Shown here piece after piece: positions 1 through 8,825 of a stretch of 64,000 bases of DNA (the stretch's first letter is position 1; the number at the start of each line of letters is the position of its first letter). The notes under the pieces are model-generated. The model was not told the origin of the DNA. It did not search any database and saw only the letters and a program-made list of their open reading frames with translations. The stretch is from assembly GCF_004116625.1 (NCBI RefSeq), contig NZ_NXIE01000001.1, positions 496,001 through 560,000 on the forward strand, in the 5' to 3' direction. The DNA is from Halarcobacter mediterraneus (GTDB lineage: Bacteria; Campylobacterota; Campylobacteria; Campylobacterales; Arcobacteraceae). The position numbers and the translations under genes were made by a program.

Positions 1-377
1 TTTTCTAACAATTCAACACTATTTTTTAAAAGATCTTCCATATCAAAAGGTTTTGAAACATATTTACAAATACCAATACTATTCGCCATTTCAACTAAAT
101 CCATATCAACAGAAGAAGTTACAATGCAAGGTAAAGTAGGATTTAATAATTTTATATCTCTTAACATTGAAAAACCATCTTTTAAAGGCATATTAATGTC
201 AGTAATAACTAAATCAATATTTTCGTTGTTAAATTTTTCTAAACCTTCTTGCCCGTTTTTAGCAATAACTACATTAAAAAGAAATTTTAAACAACGTTCA
301 ACATTATCTCTTATTATATGTTCATCTTCAACATATAAAACTGTAAAATTTTTATAGCTTTTTGATGTATTTAACAT
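1..377 (-). CDS. Response regulator receiver domain protein (partial)
   Basis: The gene starts at the ATG at 375-377, preceded by a strong Shine-Dalgarno (AGGTG/GGAGG region at 381-388), and runs off the left edge, so only the first ~125 residues are visible. These form a CheY-like receiver: acidic pair in 'YVEDE' (about residues 15-19), phospho-acceptor Asp60 in 'LVITDINMP', and the conserved Lys109 in 'YVSKPF'. An output domain (DNA-binding, GGDEF or other) may lie beyond the window. It is codirectional with the OmpR-type regulator 50 bp upstream, so the two may be cotranscribed. Receiver assignment is secure; the output is unknown. Confidence 0.9.
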   Translation of the reverse strand, partial: MLNTSKSYKNFTVLYVEDEHIIRDNVERCLKFLFNVVIAKNGQEGLEKFNNENIDLVITDINMPLKDGFSMLRDIKLLNPTLPCIVTSSVDMDLVEMANSIGICKYVSKPFDMEDLLKNSVELLE

Positions 378-427
378 GATACACCTCCACTAAAATAATT
401 ATAATGGAAAAGAGTATCGTAATAGTA

Positions 428-1174
428 TCATTTTAAGTTTATTCTATAGCCAAAACCATATACATTTTCAAGATCTAATTCTGGAATTTTTCTTCTTAAT
501 CTTGAAATTATATTTTTTAGATTTGCTATATTTGAAGTATCTTCATCCTCTTCAGCCCACAGTACAGTGAGGATTTCCTCTATTGTATGCGTTTTCTCTG
601 AATATTTTAAAAGTAATTCTATAAGAAGAATTTCTTTTTTTGTTAACTTTATATTTTCTTCATTTTTATATAATTGTTTATTTTCTTTATTCCAAGAAAG
701 AGTATCATTTATAGTTAAAATAGTATCATTAATAGTATCATTTTCATTTCTATTTTCATGTAACTCTTTTAATTTTGTATATAAAACATGTACAAAAGAA
801 TCATAATTTAAAGGTTTTGAAATAAAATGTGAAATACCAATATTAACAAGCTCAAGTAAATAATTAGATTCACTATGGGCAGAAAGAATAACTAAAAGTT
901 GATCTTTATTTATTTTATAAATTTCTTTTGTTAATTCAATACCATCCATCTTAGGCATTTTTATATCACTAATAACTAAATCATAATGTTTATTAGTTAA
1001 GTTATAATGTTTTTTATACTTATCTAGTCCTTCTTCTCCATTTGAAGCCACATCTACCTTTGCAAATATTAACTCCAAAAGTTCACTAGTCTCTTCTAAT
1101 ATATCTCCATCATCTTCAACAAAAAGAACATCTTTGTCTTTTGCATACTCCTCTAATAAAATATAATCAACCAT
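428..1174 (-). CDS. Response regulator, OmpR/PhoB-type
   Basis: A 248-residue two-domain regulator. The receiver has Asp21/Asp22, phospho-acceptor Asp70 in 'VISDIKMPKMDG', Ser98 and Lys120 ('ISKP'). The C-terminal ~100 residues are a winged-helix DNA-binding domain ('LTKKEILLIELLL' through 'RLRRKI...YGFGYRINLK'). The linker (about residues 145-159) contains the unusual tandem N-D-T-I repeat. The ATG at 1174 follows AGGAG at a good distance. It is divergent from the sensor kinase at 1239 across 64 bp, so the two probably form a cognate pair (inference from context). Target genes are not apparent. Confidence 0.93.
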   Translation of the reverse strand: MVDYILLEEYAKDKDVLFVEDDGDILEETSELLELIFAKVDVASNGEEGLDKYKKHYNLTNKHYDLVISDIKMPKMDGIELTKEIYKINKDQLLVILSAHSESNYLLELVNIGISHFISKPLNYDSFVHVLYTKLKELHENRNENDTINDTILTINDTLSWNKENKQLYKNEENIKLTKKEILLIELLLKYSEKTHTIEEILTVLWAEEDEDTSNIANLKNIISRLRRKIPELDLENVYGFGYRINLK

Positions 1175-1238
1175 TTTAGCTCCTAAAAAGTATTATTAAA
1201 TTATACTAAAAAGATATTTTATTTTTATTAGGAAAAGT

Positions 1239-2279
1239 GTGAAAGATAATATTTTTAGAAACTTTTTTGATCATACAATAGAAGGTATATTAATAATTGA
1301 AGATGGTTTTATTTTAAATTTAAATAAAGCAATGCTTGAAATATTAAAATATGATTCAAAAGAAGAACTAATAGGTAACCTAGCAACAGGTATTTTAATA
1401 CCTAACATACAACAAAAACTTTTGGAATATAATAATACTATTTTTGAAGAAATATCTTTATTGACAAAAGAGGGGAAAATCATTCCTGCAGTTATTAAAA
1501 TAAAGGATTTCAAAGAAGATAATAAAAACTACAAAGTTGTTTTTATCCATAACTTATCAGATTTAAAAGAAAAAGAAAGTTTATTAATTGAACAATCAAG
1601 AATGGCTGCAATGGGAGAAATGATTTCTATGATTGCTCATCAATGGAAACAACCACTTTCATCAATAGGTACAGCTATTTCAAATCTAAAACTTCGTATT
1701 AATATGAAAAGATATGAAGAGAATATTTTTGAGAAAAAATTAGATGATATAGAAAGATATTTAAAATATATGTCAACAACTATTGATGATTTCAGAAACT
1801 TCTTTAAAAAAGATAGAGAAAAAGAGCTAAGTAATATATATTATATTGTTGATATTGCTCTAGAAATGTTTGAAGAAGTATTTGAAAGGCATGGTATTTC
1901 TATAATAAATAAAGATACCAAAAAACTAGAAAATGTTTTTTTATATAAAAATGAACTCTTACAAGTAATAATAAATATATTAAATAACTCAAAAGATGCA
2001 TTTTTGGAAAAAGAAGTTACTCCTTTAAATAAAATTACTTTAGAGTATAAAGAATTAAAAAAAGTACAAAAAATTATAATTTCTGATAATGCAGGAGGAA
2101 TAAAAAAAGAAATACTTGATAAAATCTTTGATCCTTATTTTTCAACAAAAAATAAACAAAATGGAACAGGTTTAGGTTTATATATGAGTAAAACAATTAT
2201 AGAAAAACATTTTGATGGTAAAATAAAAGTATCAAATAAAAAAGATGGTGCTTGTTTTGAAATAACTATTTCAAAGTAA
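1239..2279 (+). CDS. PAS-domain sensor histidine kinase, cytoplasmic
   Basis: A 346-residue kinase starting at GTG (1239) after an AGGAA Shine-Dalgarno. There is no membrane segment or signal peptide, so it should sense an internal cue. Residues ~1-110 look like a PAS domain. The phospho-acceptor His134 lies in 'GEMISMIAHQWKQPL', the H-box type frequent in Campylobacterota. The ATPase domain shows the N-box 'IINILNNSKDAF', G1 'ISDNAGGI' and G2 'GTGLGLYMS'. Its divergent neighbour at 428-1174 is the likely response regulator. The ligand or cofactor of the PAS domain cannot be deduced. Confidence 0.93.
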   Translation: MKDNIFRNFFDHTIEGILIIEDGFILNLNKAMLEILKYDSKEELIGNLATGILIPNIQQKLLEYNNTIFEEISLLTKEGKIIPAVIKIKDFKEDNKNYKVVFIHNLSDLKEKESLLIEQSRMAAMGEMISMIAHQWKQPLSSIGTAISNLKLRINMKRYEENIFEKKLDDIERYLKYMSTTIDDFRNFFKKDREKELSNIYYIVDIALEMFEEVFERHGISIINKDTKKLENVFLYKNELLQVIINILNNSKDAFLEKEVTPLNKITLEYKELKKVQKIIISDNAGGIKKEILDKIFDPYFSTKNKQNGTGLGLYMSKTIIEKHFDGKIKVSNKKDGACFEITISK

Positions 2280-2297
2280 AGAATAAATCTTTACTTT
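2273..2297. terminator. Bidirectional hairpin terminator
   Basis: Ten-bp perfect stem AAAGTAAAGA (2273-2282) / TCTTTACTTT (2288-2297) with a 5-nt loop. It overlaps the 3' ends of the kinase gene and the convergent dUTPase gene; T-rich sequence follows on the plus strand. Confidence 0.6.
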
Positions 2298-3217
2298 TAT
2301 TTTGAAGGATAGTTTTCTTCTAACTTGTTATATAAATCTTGAAACCCAACATTTTCCATAGTTTCAAGGATAGAAACCATAACTTCATTATCTTCTTTTT
2401 TATTCCAAGATTTTATATATGTTCCTTCTTTATATCCATGATCTTGTCTAAATTTATTTAAACAATTTTTCCCGATATAAAGTTTTTGTAGCCAAGTAAA
2501 TGATAATCCTGAAATTTTACAACATCTGAAAAACTGGTCAATAAATCTCTCTATTCCACTAAATGTTGGCATATTACCAGTCTCTATTGCTAAGGAAATA
2601 TATGATAGTTTTTCTGCCTCTTTAACCATTGCTTTAGAATCTATATCTTCTAAAGCTTCATAAATACAATGAGTATTAACTAAAGATACGGCTTTTGGAA
2701 CATTTGTTTCTTGTAAAATATAAGACATAAGAAAATGCCAAATATCTACTAATTCTACATGAATATTATTCATATCAGGTTGAGCATTAATATTTTTCCA
2801 ATGTTTCCAAGGAGTAGAATCAATTAGTTCAGCAACCTCCATATGTATACATCTAAGCCAATTTATCTCTTTACCAAATTTATTTCTTCCTAATTCCCAA
2901 TTCTTACCATTAGTTGAGTCATTTAACTCTTTTTGTAATAAAAACATTTCTTCTAATTTATGAGGGAAAGAAGAAGCTTCTTCTAGTAATTCTGCTAAAG
3001 GTAAACACTCTTCAACTAAATTATCCAATGTAATATTGTTGGGTAGCCCTTTATCTCCTTTTAATAAATGAATTATTAGTGAAATAGTATAAGGAACTTC
3101 ATCTTTTTCTTCCCATTCTAAAATATCAGAAGGAGTAACACCAATATAGTGCACAAAATCTTCAATTGTAAGAAAACCAAGAGATTTAATACTATCTTTT
3201 AAATCTTTATATAACAA
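2297..3217 (-). CDS. dut: dUTP diphosphatase, dimeric MazG-type, with N-terminal HTH-like extension
   Basis: The 306-residue protein should hydrolyse dUTP to dUMP and PPi, limiting uracil in DNA and supplying dTMP synthesis. Residues ~95-306 match the all-alpha dimeric dUTPase family (as in Campylobacter and trypanosomatids): 'INWLRCIHMEVAELIDSTPW' has the EVAELIDS metal-binding motif, and 'HVELVDIWHFLMS' is the second E..D motif. Residues 1-~80 are an extra part that resembles a helix-turn-helix ('TIEDFVHYIGVTPSDILEWE'); the Campylobacter enzyme is only about 230 residues long. Start is TTG at 3217, supported by AGGAG upstream; no in-frame ATG fits. Whether the extension binds DNA is unknown. 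Confidence 0.85.
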   Translation of the reverse strand: MLYKDLKDSIKSLGFLTIEDFVHYIGVTPSDILEWEEKDEVPYTISLIIHLLKGDKGLPNNITLDNLVEECLPLAELLEEASSFPHKLEEMFLLQKELNDSTNGKNWELGRNKFGKEINWLRCIHMEVAELIDSTPWKHWKNINAQPDMNNIHVELVDIWHFLMSYILQETNVPKAVSLVNTHCIYEALEDIDSKAMVKEAEKLSYISLAIETGNMPTFSGIERFIDQFFRCCKISGLSFTWLQKLYIGKNCLNKFRQDHGYKEGTYIKSWNKKEDNEVMVSILETMENVGFQDLYNKLEENYPSK

Positions 3218-3279
3218 ATTTTTCTCCTAAATATGTACTCTTGTTTTTATATAATCAAATATTATACTCAAAAAAATCT

Positions 3280-3459
3280 TTACTTATTGTGAGGCTTTTT
3301 AAACTGAAAAAAAGAACAAGGGAAACCACTACTATTTTTTACAACTATTGAAGGTAACATTTTTGATTTGAATCCATATGCTTTACAACCATGTGGTTTT
3401 GCAGGTTGCCAAGTAACAAAATAAAATTTACATTTTTGACAAATAATTCTTTCTTCCAT
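3280..3459 (-). CDS. Small four-cysteine protein (zinc-ribbon-like), function unknown
   Basis: A 59-residue basic protein with paired cysteines near the start ('ICQKCKFY'), then 'PHGC' and 'GFPCSFF', which could together bind a metal. I chose the ATG at 3457-3459 because AGGGT lies seven bases upstream; a TTG 18 bases earlier would place the start inside recR and has poorer support. It lies directly downstream of recR (gap 7 bp) in the same direction, so it is likely cotranscribed and may relate to DNA or nucleotide metabolism (inference only). Confidence 0.7.
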   Translation of the reverse strand: MEERIICQKCKFYFVTWQPAKPHGCKAYGFKSKMLPSIVVKNSSGFPCSFFQFKKPHNK

Positions 3460-3466
3460 ATTTACC

Positions 3467-4039
3467 CTAAATATCAACTTTGCTCTGTATTGCTTTTGCT
3501 AAAGACAACATATCAACATTTTCTAAACTAACTCCAGTAGGAACTCCTTGAGCTATTTTTGAAAATGATATTTTAAAATTTTTTAATTTATCTTCTATAA
3601 AAAGCATAAATGCATCATTTGATAAAGAAGGAGTTATTGCAAATATAATTTCATTTATAGAGTTTTCTTCTATAAAAGAGCTAAGTCTTTCCATACTTTC
3701 AATATCTAATTCTTCAATAACAAAATATAAACCATCAAACTGCTTTGATTCTTCTATAAGAAAAATATCTTTTGCACTTTGTACTAAACAGGCTTTATTT
3801 CTTACTCTTCTATCATCTAAACAAATTTCACAGATTTCATGCTCGCTCATTGAACCACATTTAACACATCTCTTTATATTTTTTAATGCATTTTCTATAC
3901 TATGGGCTATTTTTATTCCTGTATAATTATCATTCATTACAATATGATAAGCCAAACGTAATGCTGATTTTTTACCTATAGTTGGTAAAGACTCAAACGC
4001 TTCAACTAAATCATAAAATTTTTCTAAACCTTTTTTCAT
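3467..4039 (-). CDS. recR: Recombination mediator protein RecR
   Basis: A 190-residue protein with the RecR architecture: N-terminal helix-hairpin-helix ('ESLPTIGKKSALRLAYHI'), C4 zinc finger ('CVKCGSMSEHEICEIC', residues ~58-73) and a Toprim domain ('IFLIEESKQFD', 'ITPSLSNDAF') ending in the family C-terminus 'GVPTGVSLENVDMLSLAKAI'. RecR acts in RecF-pathway loading of RecA at single-strand gaps. It is followed by a small Cys protein and the dUTPase, forming a likely DNA-maintenance transcription unit. Start ATG 4039 agrees with the family N-terminus; the Shine-Dalgarno is weak. Confidence 0.96.
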   Translation of the reverse strand: MKKGLEKFYDLVEAFESLPTIGKKSALRLAYHIVMNDNYTGIKIAHSIENALKNIKRCVKCGSMSEHEICEICLDDRRVRNKACLVQSAKDIFLIEESKQFDGLYFVIEELDIESMERLSSFIEENSINEIIFAITPSLSNDAFMLFIEDKLKNFKISFSKIAQGVPTGVSLENVDMLSLAKAIQSKVDI

Positions 4040-4161
4040 AAACTATTTTATATTCTCTTTTTTGTATTATATTTCATTAAATAGTATATCAAATTTTTAT
4101 AAAAAATTAGATATACTCGCGTCGATTACATATAAACAACTCTACAAAAGGAGAATTCTAA

Positions 4162-5289
4162 TTGACTGAAATAGATTATTATGAATTATTAGAAATTAGT
4201 AAAGATGCTGAAAAAAGTACAATAAAAAAAGCTTATAGAAAAATGGCCATGAAATATCATCCAGATAAAAATCCTGATGATACAGAAGCAGAAGAAAAAT
4301 TCAAAGCTGTAAATGAGGCTTACCAAGTTCTTAGTGATGATGAAAAAAGATCTATTTATGATAGATATGGGAAAGCAGGACTTGAAGGACATGGTCAAGG
4401 TGGTGGATTTTCAGGAGGCTTTGATGACTTAAGTTCAATTTTTGAAGAAATGTTTGGTGGTTCTGGCTTTGGCGGATTTGGTGGTAGTTCAAGAAGACAA
4501 AGAAAAACATACAACTACAATCTAGATATTGCTGTAGAAATAGAAATTGAATTTAACGAAGCAATTTTTGGATGTAAAAAAGATATAAAGTACTCTTATA
4601 AAGTTGCCTGTGATGATTGTAAAGGAACAGGAGCAAAAGATGGAAAACTAAGTACTTGTCCTCATTGTAATGGTCATGGACAAATACATATGAAACAAGG
4701 TTTTATGACTTTTGCTCAAACTTGTCCACACTGTCAAGGAACAGGACAAGCAGCAACAAATAAATGTAATACTTGTTCTGGAACTGGATATCAGGAAAAG
4801 AAAGACACTTTTGAAGTAAATATACCAGAAGGTGTTAATGATGGGAATAGAATTAGAGTTTCAAATAAAGGAAATATTGCACCTGATGGAACTAGAGGAG
4901 ATTTATATTTACAAATCAAAGTAAAAGAAGATTCTCATTATGTAAGACATGAAGATGATATTTATATTGAGGTTCCTATTTTCTTTACACAAGTTGCATT
5001 AGGAGCAACTATTAAAATTCCTGGACTTAGAGGAGAACTTGAATTAAATATTCCTGCAGGAACAAAAGATAAAGAACAATTTAAATTTAGAGGAGAAGGC
5101 GTTAATTCTGTTCAAGGTTATGGAAAAGGTGATTTAATTGTACAGATAAAAATAAATTATCCTACTTCTTTAAATACAGAACAAAAAGAATTACTAGAAA
5201 AACTTCAAGAAAGCTTTGGAGTAGAAAGCAAACCACATGAATCAAACCTAGAAGGAATGTTTGATAAAGTTAAAAAGTGGTTTTCTTAA
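4162..5289 (+). CDS. dnaJ: Chaperone protein DnaJ
   Basis: A 375-residue Hsp40 co-chaperone. It has an N-terminal J domain with 'HPDKNP' (His34), a Gly/Phe-rich segment (~75-110), four zinc-binding CxxCxGxG-type repeats ('CDDCKGTG', 'CPHCNGHG', 'CPHCQGTG', 'CNTCSGTG', ~150-215) and the C-terminal substrate-binding beta domains. Start is TTG at 4162, seven bases after AGGAG; no better start exists. It stimulates DnaK ATPase and delivers unfolded clients. dnaK and grpE are not adjacent. No CIRCE element was seen upstream; a TATACT hexamer occurs about 50 bases upstream. Confidence 0.97.
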   Translation: MTEIDYYELLEISKDAEKSTIKKAYRKMAMKYHPDKNPDDTEAEEKFKAVNEAYQVLSDDEKRSIYDRYGKAGLEGHGQGGGFSGGFDDLSSIFEEMFGGSGFGGFGGSSRRQRKTYNYNLDIAVEIEIEFNEAIFGCKKDIKYSYKVACDDCKGTGAKDGKLSTCPHCNGHGQIHMKQGFMTFAQTCPHCQGTGQAATNKCNTCSGTGYQEKKDTFEVNIPEGVNDGNRIRVSNKGNIAPDGTRGDLYLQIKVKEDSHYVRHEDDIYIEVPIFFTQVALGATIKIPGLRGELELNIPAGTKDKEQFKFRGEGVNSVQGYGKGDLIVQIKINYPTSLNTEQKELLEKLQESFGVESKPHESNLEGMFDKVKKWFS

Positions 5290-5292
5290 AAT

Positions 5293-5318
5293 CTTATTTG
5301 GTATAATTACCAAATAAG
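5293..5318. promoter_or_regulatory. Perfect inverted repeat with TATAAT at its centre
   Basis: CTTATTTGGTA (5293-5303) and TACCAAATAAG (5308-5318) form an 11-bp perfect dyad around TAAT; the central part reads TATAAT (5302-5307), a consensus -10 hexamer. It lies 8 bp before the ATG of the triple-sensor kinase and has no T-run after it, so it looks more like a promoter with an overlapping operator than a terminator of dnaJ. That reading is inference. Confidence 0.5.
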
Positions 5319-5326
5319 GTTGTAAA

Positions 5327-8300
5327 ATGAAGGAAATAATTAGTTTTTTTCTTTTTTTTCTTTTTTCTACTACATATTTATTTTGTAGTGAAACTTTCAC
5401 CCAAAAAGAAAAAGAGTATCTTAAAAACAACCCAACTATCAAAGTAGGCATTGAAAAGGATTGGCCTCCTTTTGATTTCGTTAATGACAATATTCACAAA
5501 GGCTTAGTTAATGATTACTTGAAAATCATTAGCAAAAAAACAAACTTAGATATTGAGTATGTAACAGATACTTGGACTAACTTACTACAAAAAGCTAAAG
5601 ACAAAGAGCTTGATTTACTTCCAGTAATAGCAAAAACAGAAGAAAGAAAAAATTTTTTACTTTTTACAAATAGATATTTAGAAATAAGAGACTACTTGTT
5701 CTCAAACTCAATGACTTTTAATAGCTTAGAAGATTTAAAGAATAAAACTATAGCTATACCCAAAGATTATGCATATGGCATATATATAAAAAACAATTAT
5801 CCTGAAATAAAAATTTATGAGGTAAAAAATGTTTTAGAAGCATTAACTGCTGTTTTAGAAAATAAAGCTGACGCTCTTATCTCAAATCCTGCTGTAGTAA
5901 ACTATCTAACAAAAAAACATAATATAAAAAATATTATTGGTAACTTTAATTTTGACTATAATAAAAACAGTTTATATATGGCTACAACTAAAGAAAACAC
6001 TACTTTAAACAATATCATAAACAAAGTACTTAATAGTATTTCAAAAGAAGAGAAACAAAATATATATTATAAATGGGTATTTTCCACAAGTAAAGAAATG
6101 AATATAAATTCTACTCTTACTTTAACAGAAGAAGAAAAAGAGTTTATTTTAAATAAAAAAAGAGTAACAATAGCAAATGAATTTGATTGGGTTCCATATG
6201 ATTATAATGAAAATGGCATTGCAAAAGGTTATATCATTGATTATATAAAACTTCTATCAAATAAGTTAGGTCTTAAACCTGTATTTATTACTGACAAATG
6301 GTCAAATTTACAAAATAGAGCAAAAAACAAAGAAATTGATATCCTTCCTGTTCTTGCTAAGAATAAAAAAAGAGAGGAATATTTAAACTTTACAACAAAA
6401 ATTTTAACTCAAGAATTAACTATAGTTACAAAAATTTCAAAAAATGAAATAATAAACCTTGATGACTTAGCAAATAAAAAAATTGGTATGATAAAAAAAT
6501 GGAATTTAACTGAACTAATAAAAAAGAATTATCCTTTAATCAAAGTTATAGAGTTTGATTCAATTGATGATATTTTAGATGCAATAAAACATAACTTTAT
6601 TGATGCAACAATCCAAAATGAATTACTTGCTAGATATTATATAAATCAGAAAAAATATGAATCTGATTTAAAAACTGTAGGTATAATAGAAGTAAATGGT
6701 TTTAAAAAAGATCTTTTTATAGGAGTTAGAAAAGATTTAAAGATTCTTCAAACTCTTTATAATAAGGCATTAAAAAGTACAACAGATGCAGAAAAACTAA
6801 TCCTAAAAAATAAATGGCATAATAGTTCTAAAGGCTTAATTCTTTCAGATGAAGAAAAAGAATTTATACAAAATAACGTAATAAATATCTCATTCACTTC
6901 AAATTGGAGACCTTTTAGCTACGTAAAAGATAATCAACCTCTAGGCTTAGCCTATGATTATTGGAACCTTATAAGTAATAAAGTTAATTTAAAAACAAAC
7001 TATATTTTTGAAGATAAATTTACAAAATCATTAGATTTAATTAAAAAGAAAAAAAGAGATATTCTTTTATTAACATCAAACACTAAAGAAAGAGAAGAAT
7101 ACTCAATTTTTACTGATACAATATTTAAAACGCCAATTGGTATCGCAACTTTAAAAGATGAAAACTATATACCTAATGCTTCATATCTAGAAGGGAAAAA
7201 AGTTGCGGTAGGGAAAAACTACACTGCAGAAAAACTATTAAAAGAGAAATATCCAAAAATAATTTTTGTAGAAACAAAAAACTTAAAAGAAGCCCTTGAA
7301 TTATTATCAGAAAATAAAGTTTATGCAGTAGTTGATAGTATGCCAGCATTATCTGATCAAATAAAAGAGTTTGCCTTTACTAATATTAAGATATCGGGAA
7401 GTACTAAAATTGTTTTTAATATGAAAATGATGATTAGAGATGATTATACTATTTTAAAATCTATCATTAATAAAGTACTTTTAAATATCACAGAAGAAGA
7501 CAAAAAAATTATTAAAAACAAATGGATAAACTTAGAATATGAAGAAAACTTCAATTACTCATTAATTTGGAAGATTGTTTTAGGATTTACTATTATATTG
7601 ATATTTGTAATTTATAAAAATAGACAACTTTTACAATACCAAGAAGAGTTAAATAAAACTAAAACAAATCTAGAAAACTCTATAAAAAACTTTAGATTAT
7701 TACTTGATGTAAATATTGCAGGAATTGTAATAATAAATGAGAATAAAATCAAATATATAAATGATGAACTAACGAATATTTTAAAAATAAATTCTAAGGA
7801 TGATTTATTAGGAAATGATTTTCAAGCATTATTTCAAAACTACAAAATAGAAGACTTATTACTAAAAACAAAAGATAATGAATCCTTTGAACTAGAATTA
7901 ACATATGATAGTAAAATAACAATACCAGTGCTAATAAAAGTAAAAGATATTATATATGATAATAAAAAATCATACATTATTTCAATCATTGATTTAACTG
8001 ATATAAAAAATAAAGAAGAGTTGCTTTTACAACAATCTAAAATGGCAAGTTTAGGTGAAATGATTGGAAATATTGCACATCAATGGAGGCAACCTTTATC
8101 TACTATTTCAACAGCAGCTTCGGGACTAAAGATACAAAAAGAGTTTGAAACATTATCAGATGAAATGCTTATATCTAGCCTTGATACAATAACCCAAACT
8201 ACGCAATTTTTATCTCAAACAATCAATGATTTCCAAAATTATATTAAAGATGATAAGAAAAAAGTTTTATTTTCTATAAATGAGAGTATAGAAAAAGTAT

Positions 8301-8728
8301 TATCTATTTTAAATACTTCTTTTATAAACCATAATATTGAAGTACAAAAAGATATAGAAGAATTAGAAGTTTACAGTTATCCAAATGAATTAAATCAAGT
8401 ATTATTAAATATTTTTGCAAATTCAAAAGATGCATTAAAAGAACAAAAAAATAAAGATAAATATATTTTTATAAAAACTTATAAAAAAGATGATAATGCT
8501 TGTTTAGAAATAATTGACAATGGTGGTGGAATAAAAAAAGAGATTATAGAAAAAGTATTTGAACCATATTTTACTACAAAACATAAGTCACAAGGAACAG
8601 GTTTAGGCTTATATATGACACACAAAATTATTACTGAAAGTATGATGGGTAAAATTCAAATAGAAAACTGCAAGTATAAAGATTTTGATAATTGTACAAA
8701 AGTTATAATTTCACTTCCAATGAAATAA
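5327..8728 (+). CDS. Sensor histidine kinase with three extracellular SBP_bac_3 domains and a PAS domain
   Basis: A 1133-residue membrane kinase. Signal peptide (1-~18), then three consecutive amino-acid-binding-type modules (~25-250, ~265-500, ~515-735). Each begins with a 'vtI...W.PF/Y.Y' strand-turn and repeats 'A(K)..E.D.LPV.AK..ERK..L.FT'; the third is the most divergent. One membrane helix at ~745-765, a coiled linker, a PAS domain (~785-890), His918 in 'GEMIGNIAHQWRQPL', N-box 'LLNIFANSKDAL', and G boxes 'IIDNGGGI' and 'GTGLGLYMT'. It resembles a BvgS/EvgS-like sensor but with three modules and no receiver or HPt domain. No response regulator is adjacent, so it is an orphan kinase. Ligands are probably small organic solutes (inference). 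Confidence 0.93.
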   Translation: MKEIISFFLFFLFSTTYLFCSETFTQKEKEYLKNNPTIKVGIEKDWPPFDFVNDNIHKGLVNDYLKIISKKTNLDIEYVTDTWTNLLQKAKDKELDLLPVIAKTEERKNFLLFTNRYLEIRDYLFSNSMTFNSLEDLKNKTIAIPKDYAYGIYIKNNYPEIKIYEVKNVLEALTAVLENKADALISNPAVVNYLTKKHNIKNIIGNFNFDYNKNSLYMATTKENTTLNNIINKVLNSISKEEKQNIYYKWVFSTSKEMNINSTLTLTEEEKEFILNKKRVTIANEFDWVPYDYNENGIAKGYIIDYIKLLSNKLGLKPVFITDKWSNLQNRAKNKEIDILPVLAKNKKREEYLNFTTKILTQELTIVTKISKNEIINLDDLANKKIGMIKKWNLTELIKKNYPLIKVIEFDSIDDILDAIKHNFIDATIQNELLARYYINQKKYESDLKTVGIIEVNGFKKDLFIGVRKDLKILQTLYNKALKSTTDAEKLILKNKWHNSSKGLILSDEEKEFIQNNVINISFTSNWRPFSYVKDNQPLGLAYDYWNLISNKVNLKTNYIFEDKFTKSLDLIKKKKRDILLLTSNTKEREEYSIFTDTIFKTPIGIATLKDENYIPNASYLEGKKVAVGKNYTAEKLLKEKYPKIIFVETKNLKEALELLSENKVYAVVDSMPALSDQIKEFAFTNIKISGSTKIVFNMKMMIRDDYTILKSIINKVLLNITEEDKKIIKNKWINLEYEENFNYSLIWKIVLGFTIILIFVIYKNRQLLQYQEELNKTKTNLENSIKNFRLLLDVNIAGIVIINENKIKYINDELTNILKINSKDDLLGNDFQALFQNYKIEDLLLKTKDNESFELELTYDSKITIPVLIKVKDIIYDNKKSYIISIIDLTDIKNKEELLLQQSKMASLGEMIGNIAHQWRQPLSTISTAASGLKIQKEFETLSDEMLISSLDTITQTTQFLSQTINDFQNYIKDDKKKVLFSINESIEKVLSILNTSFINHNIEVQKDIEELEVYSYPNELNQVLLNIFANSKDALKEQKNKDKYIFIKTYKKDDNACLEIIDNGGGIKKEIIEKVFEPYFTTKHKSQGTGLGLYMTHKIITESMMGKIQIENCKYKDFDNCTKVIISLPMK

Positions 8729-8734
8729 AACTCC

Positions 8735-8764
8735 TTAAATAGCCATATATAAAGGGCTATTTAA
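8735..8764. terminator. Stem-loop after the triple-sensor kinase gene
   Basis: Ten-bp perfect stem TTAAATAGCC (8735-8744) / GGCTATTTAA (8755-8764), loop 10 nt. It follows the stop at 8728, but the plus-strand 3' flank is A-rich rather than T-rich, so termination efficiency is uncertain; it may also be part of the trpB leader. Confidence 0.4.
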
Positions 8765-8825
8765 AAAAATATAAATATAATAATCAAAATAAAAAATTAG
8801 TTAATTACACATACGAAGGAAAATA

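Noticed and set aside
3280-3477. Longer version of the small Cys protein starting at TTG 3477
   Set aside because: The ATG at 3459 has a clear AGGGT at correct distance; the TTG is inside recR and lacks one.
8735-8764. Strong intrinsic terminator for the triple-sensor kinase
   Set aside because: The stem is perfect but the following plus-strand sequence is A-rich, so I keep it only at low confidence.
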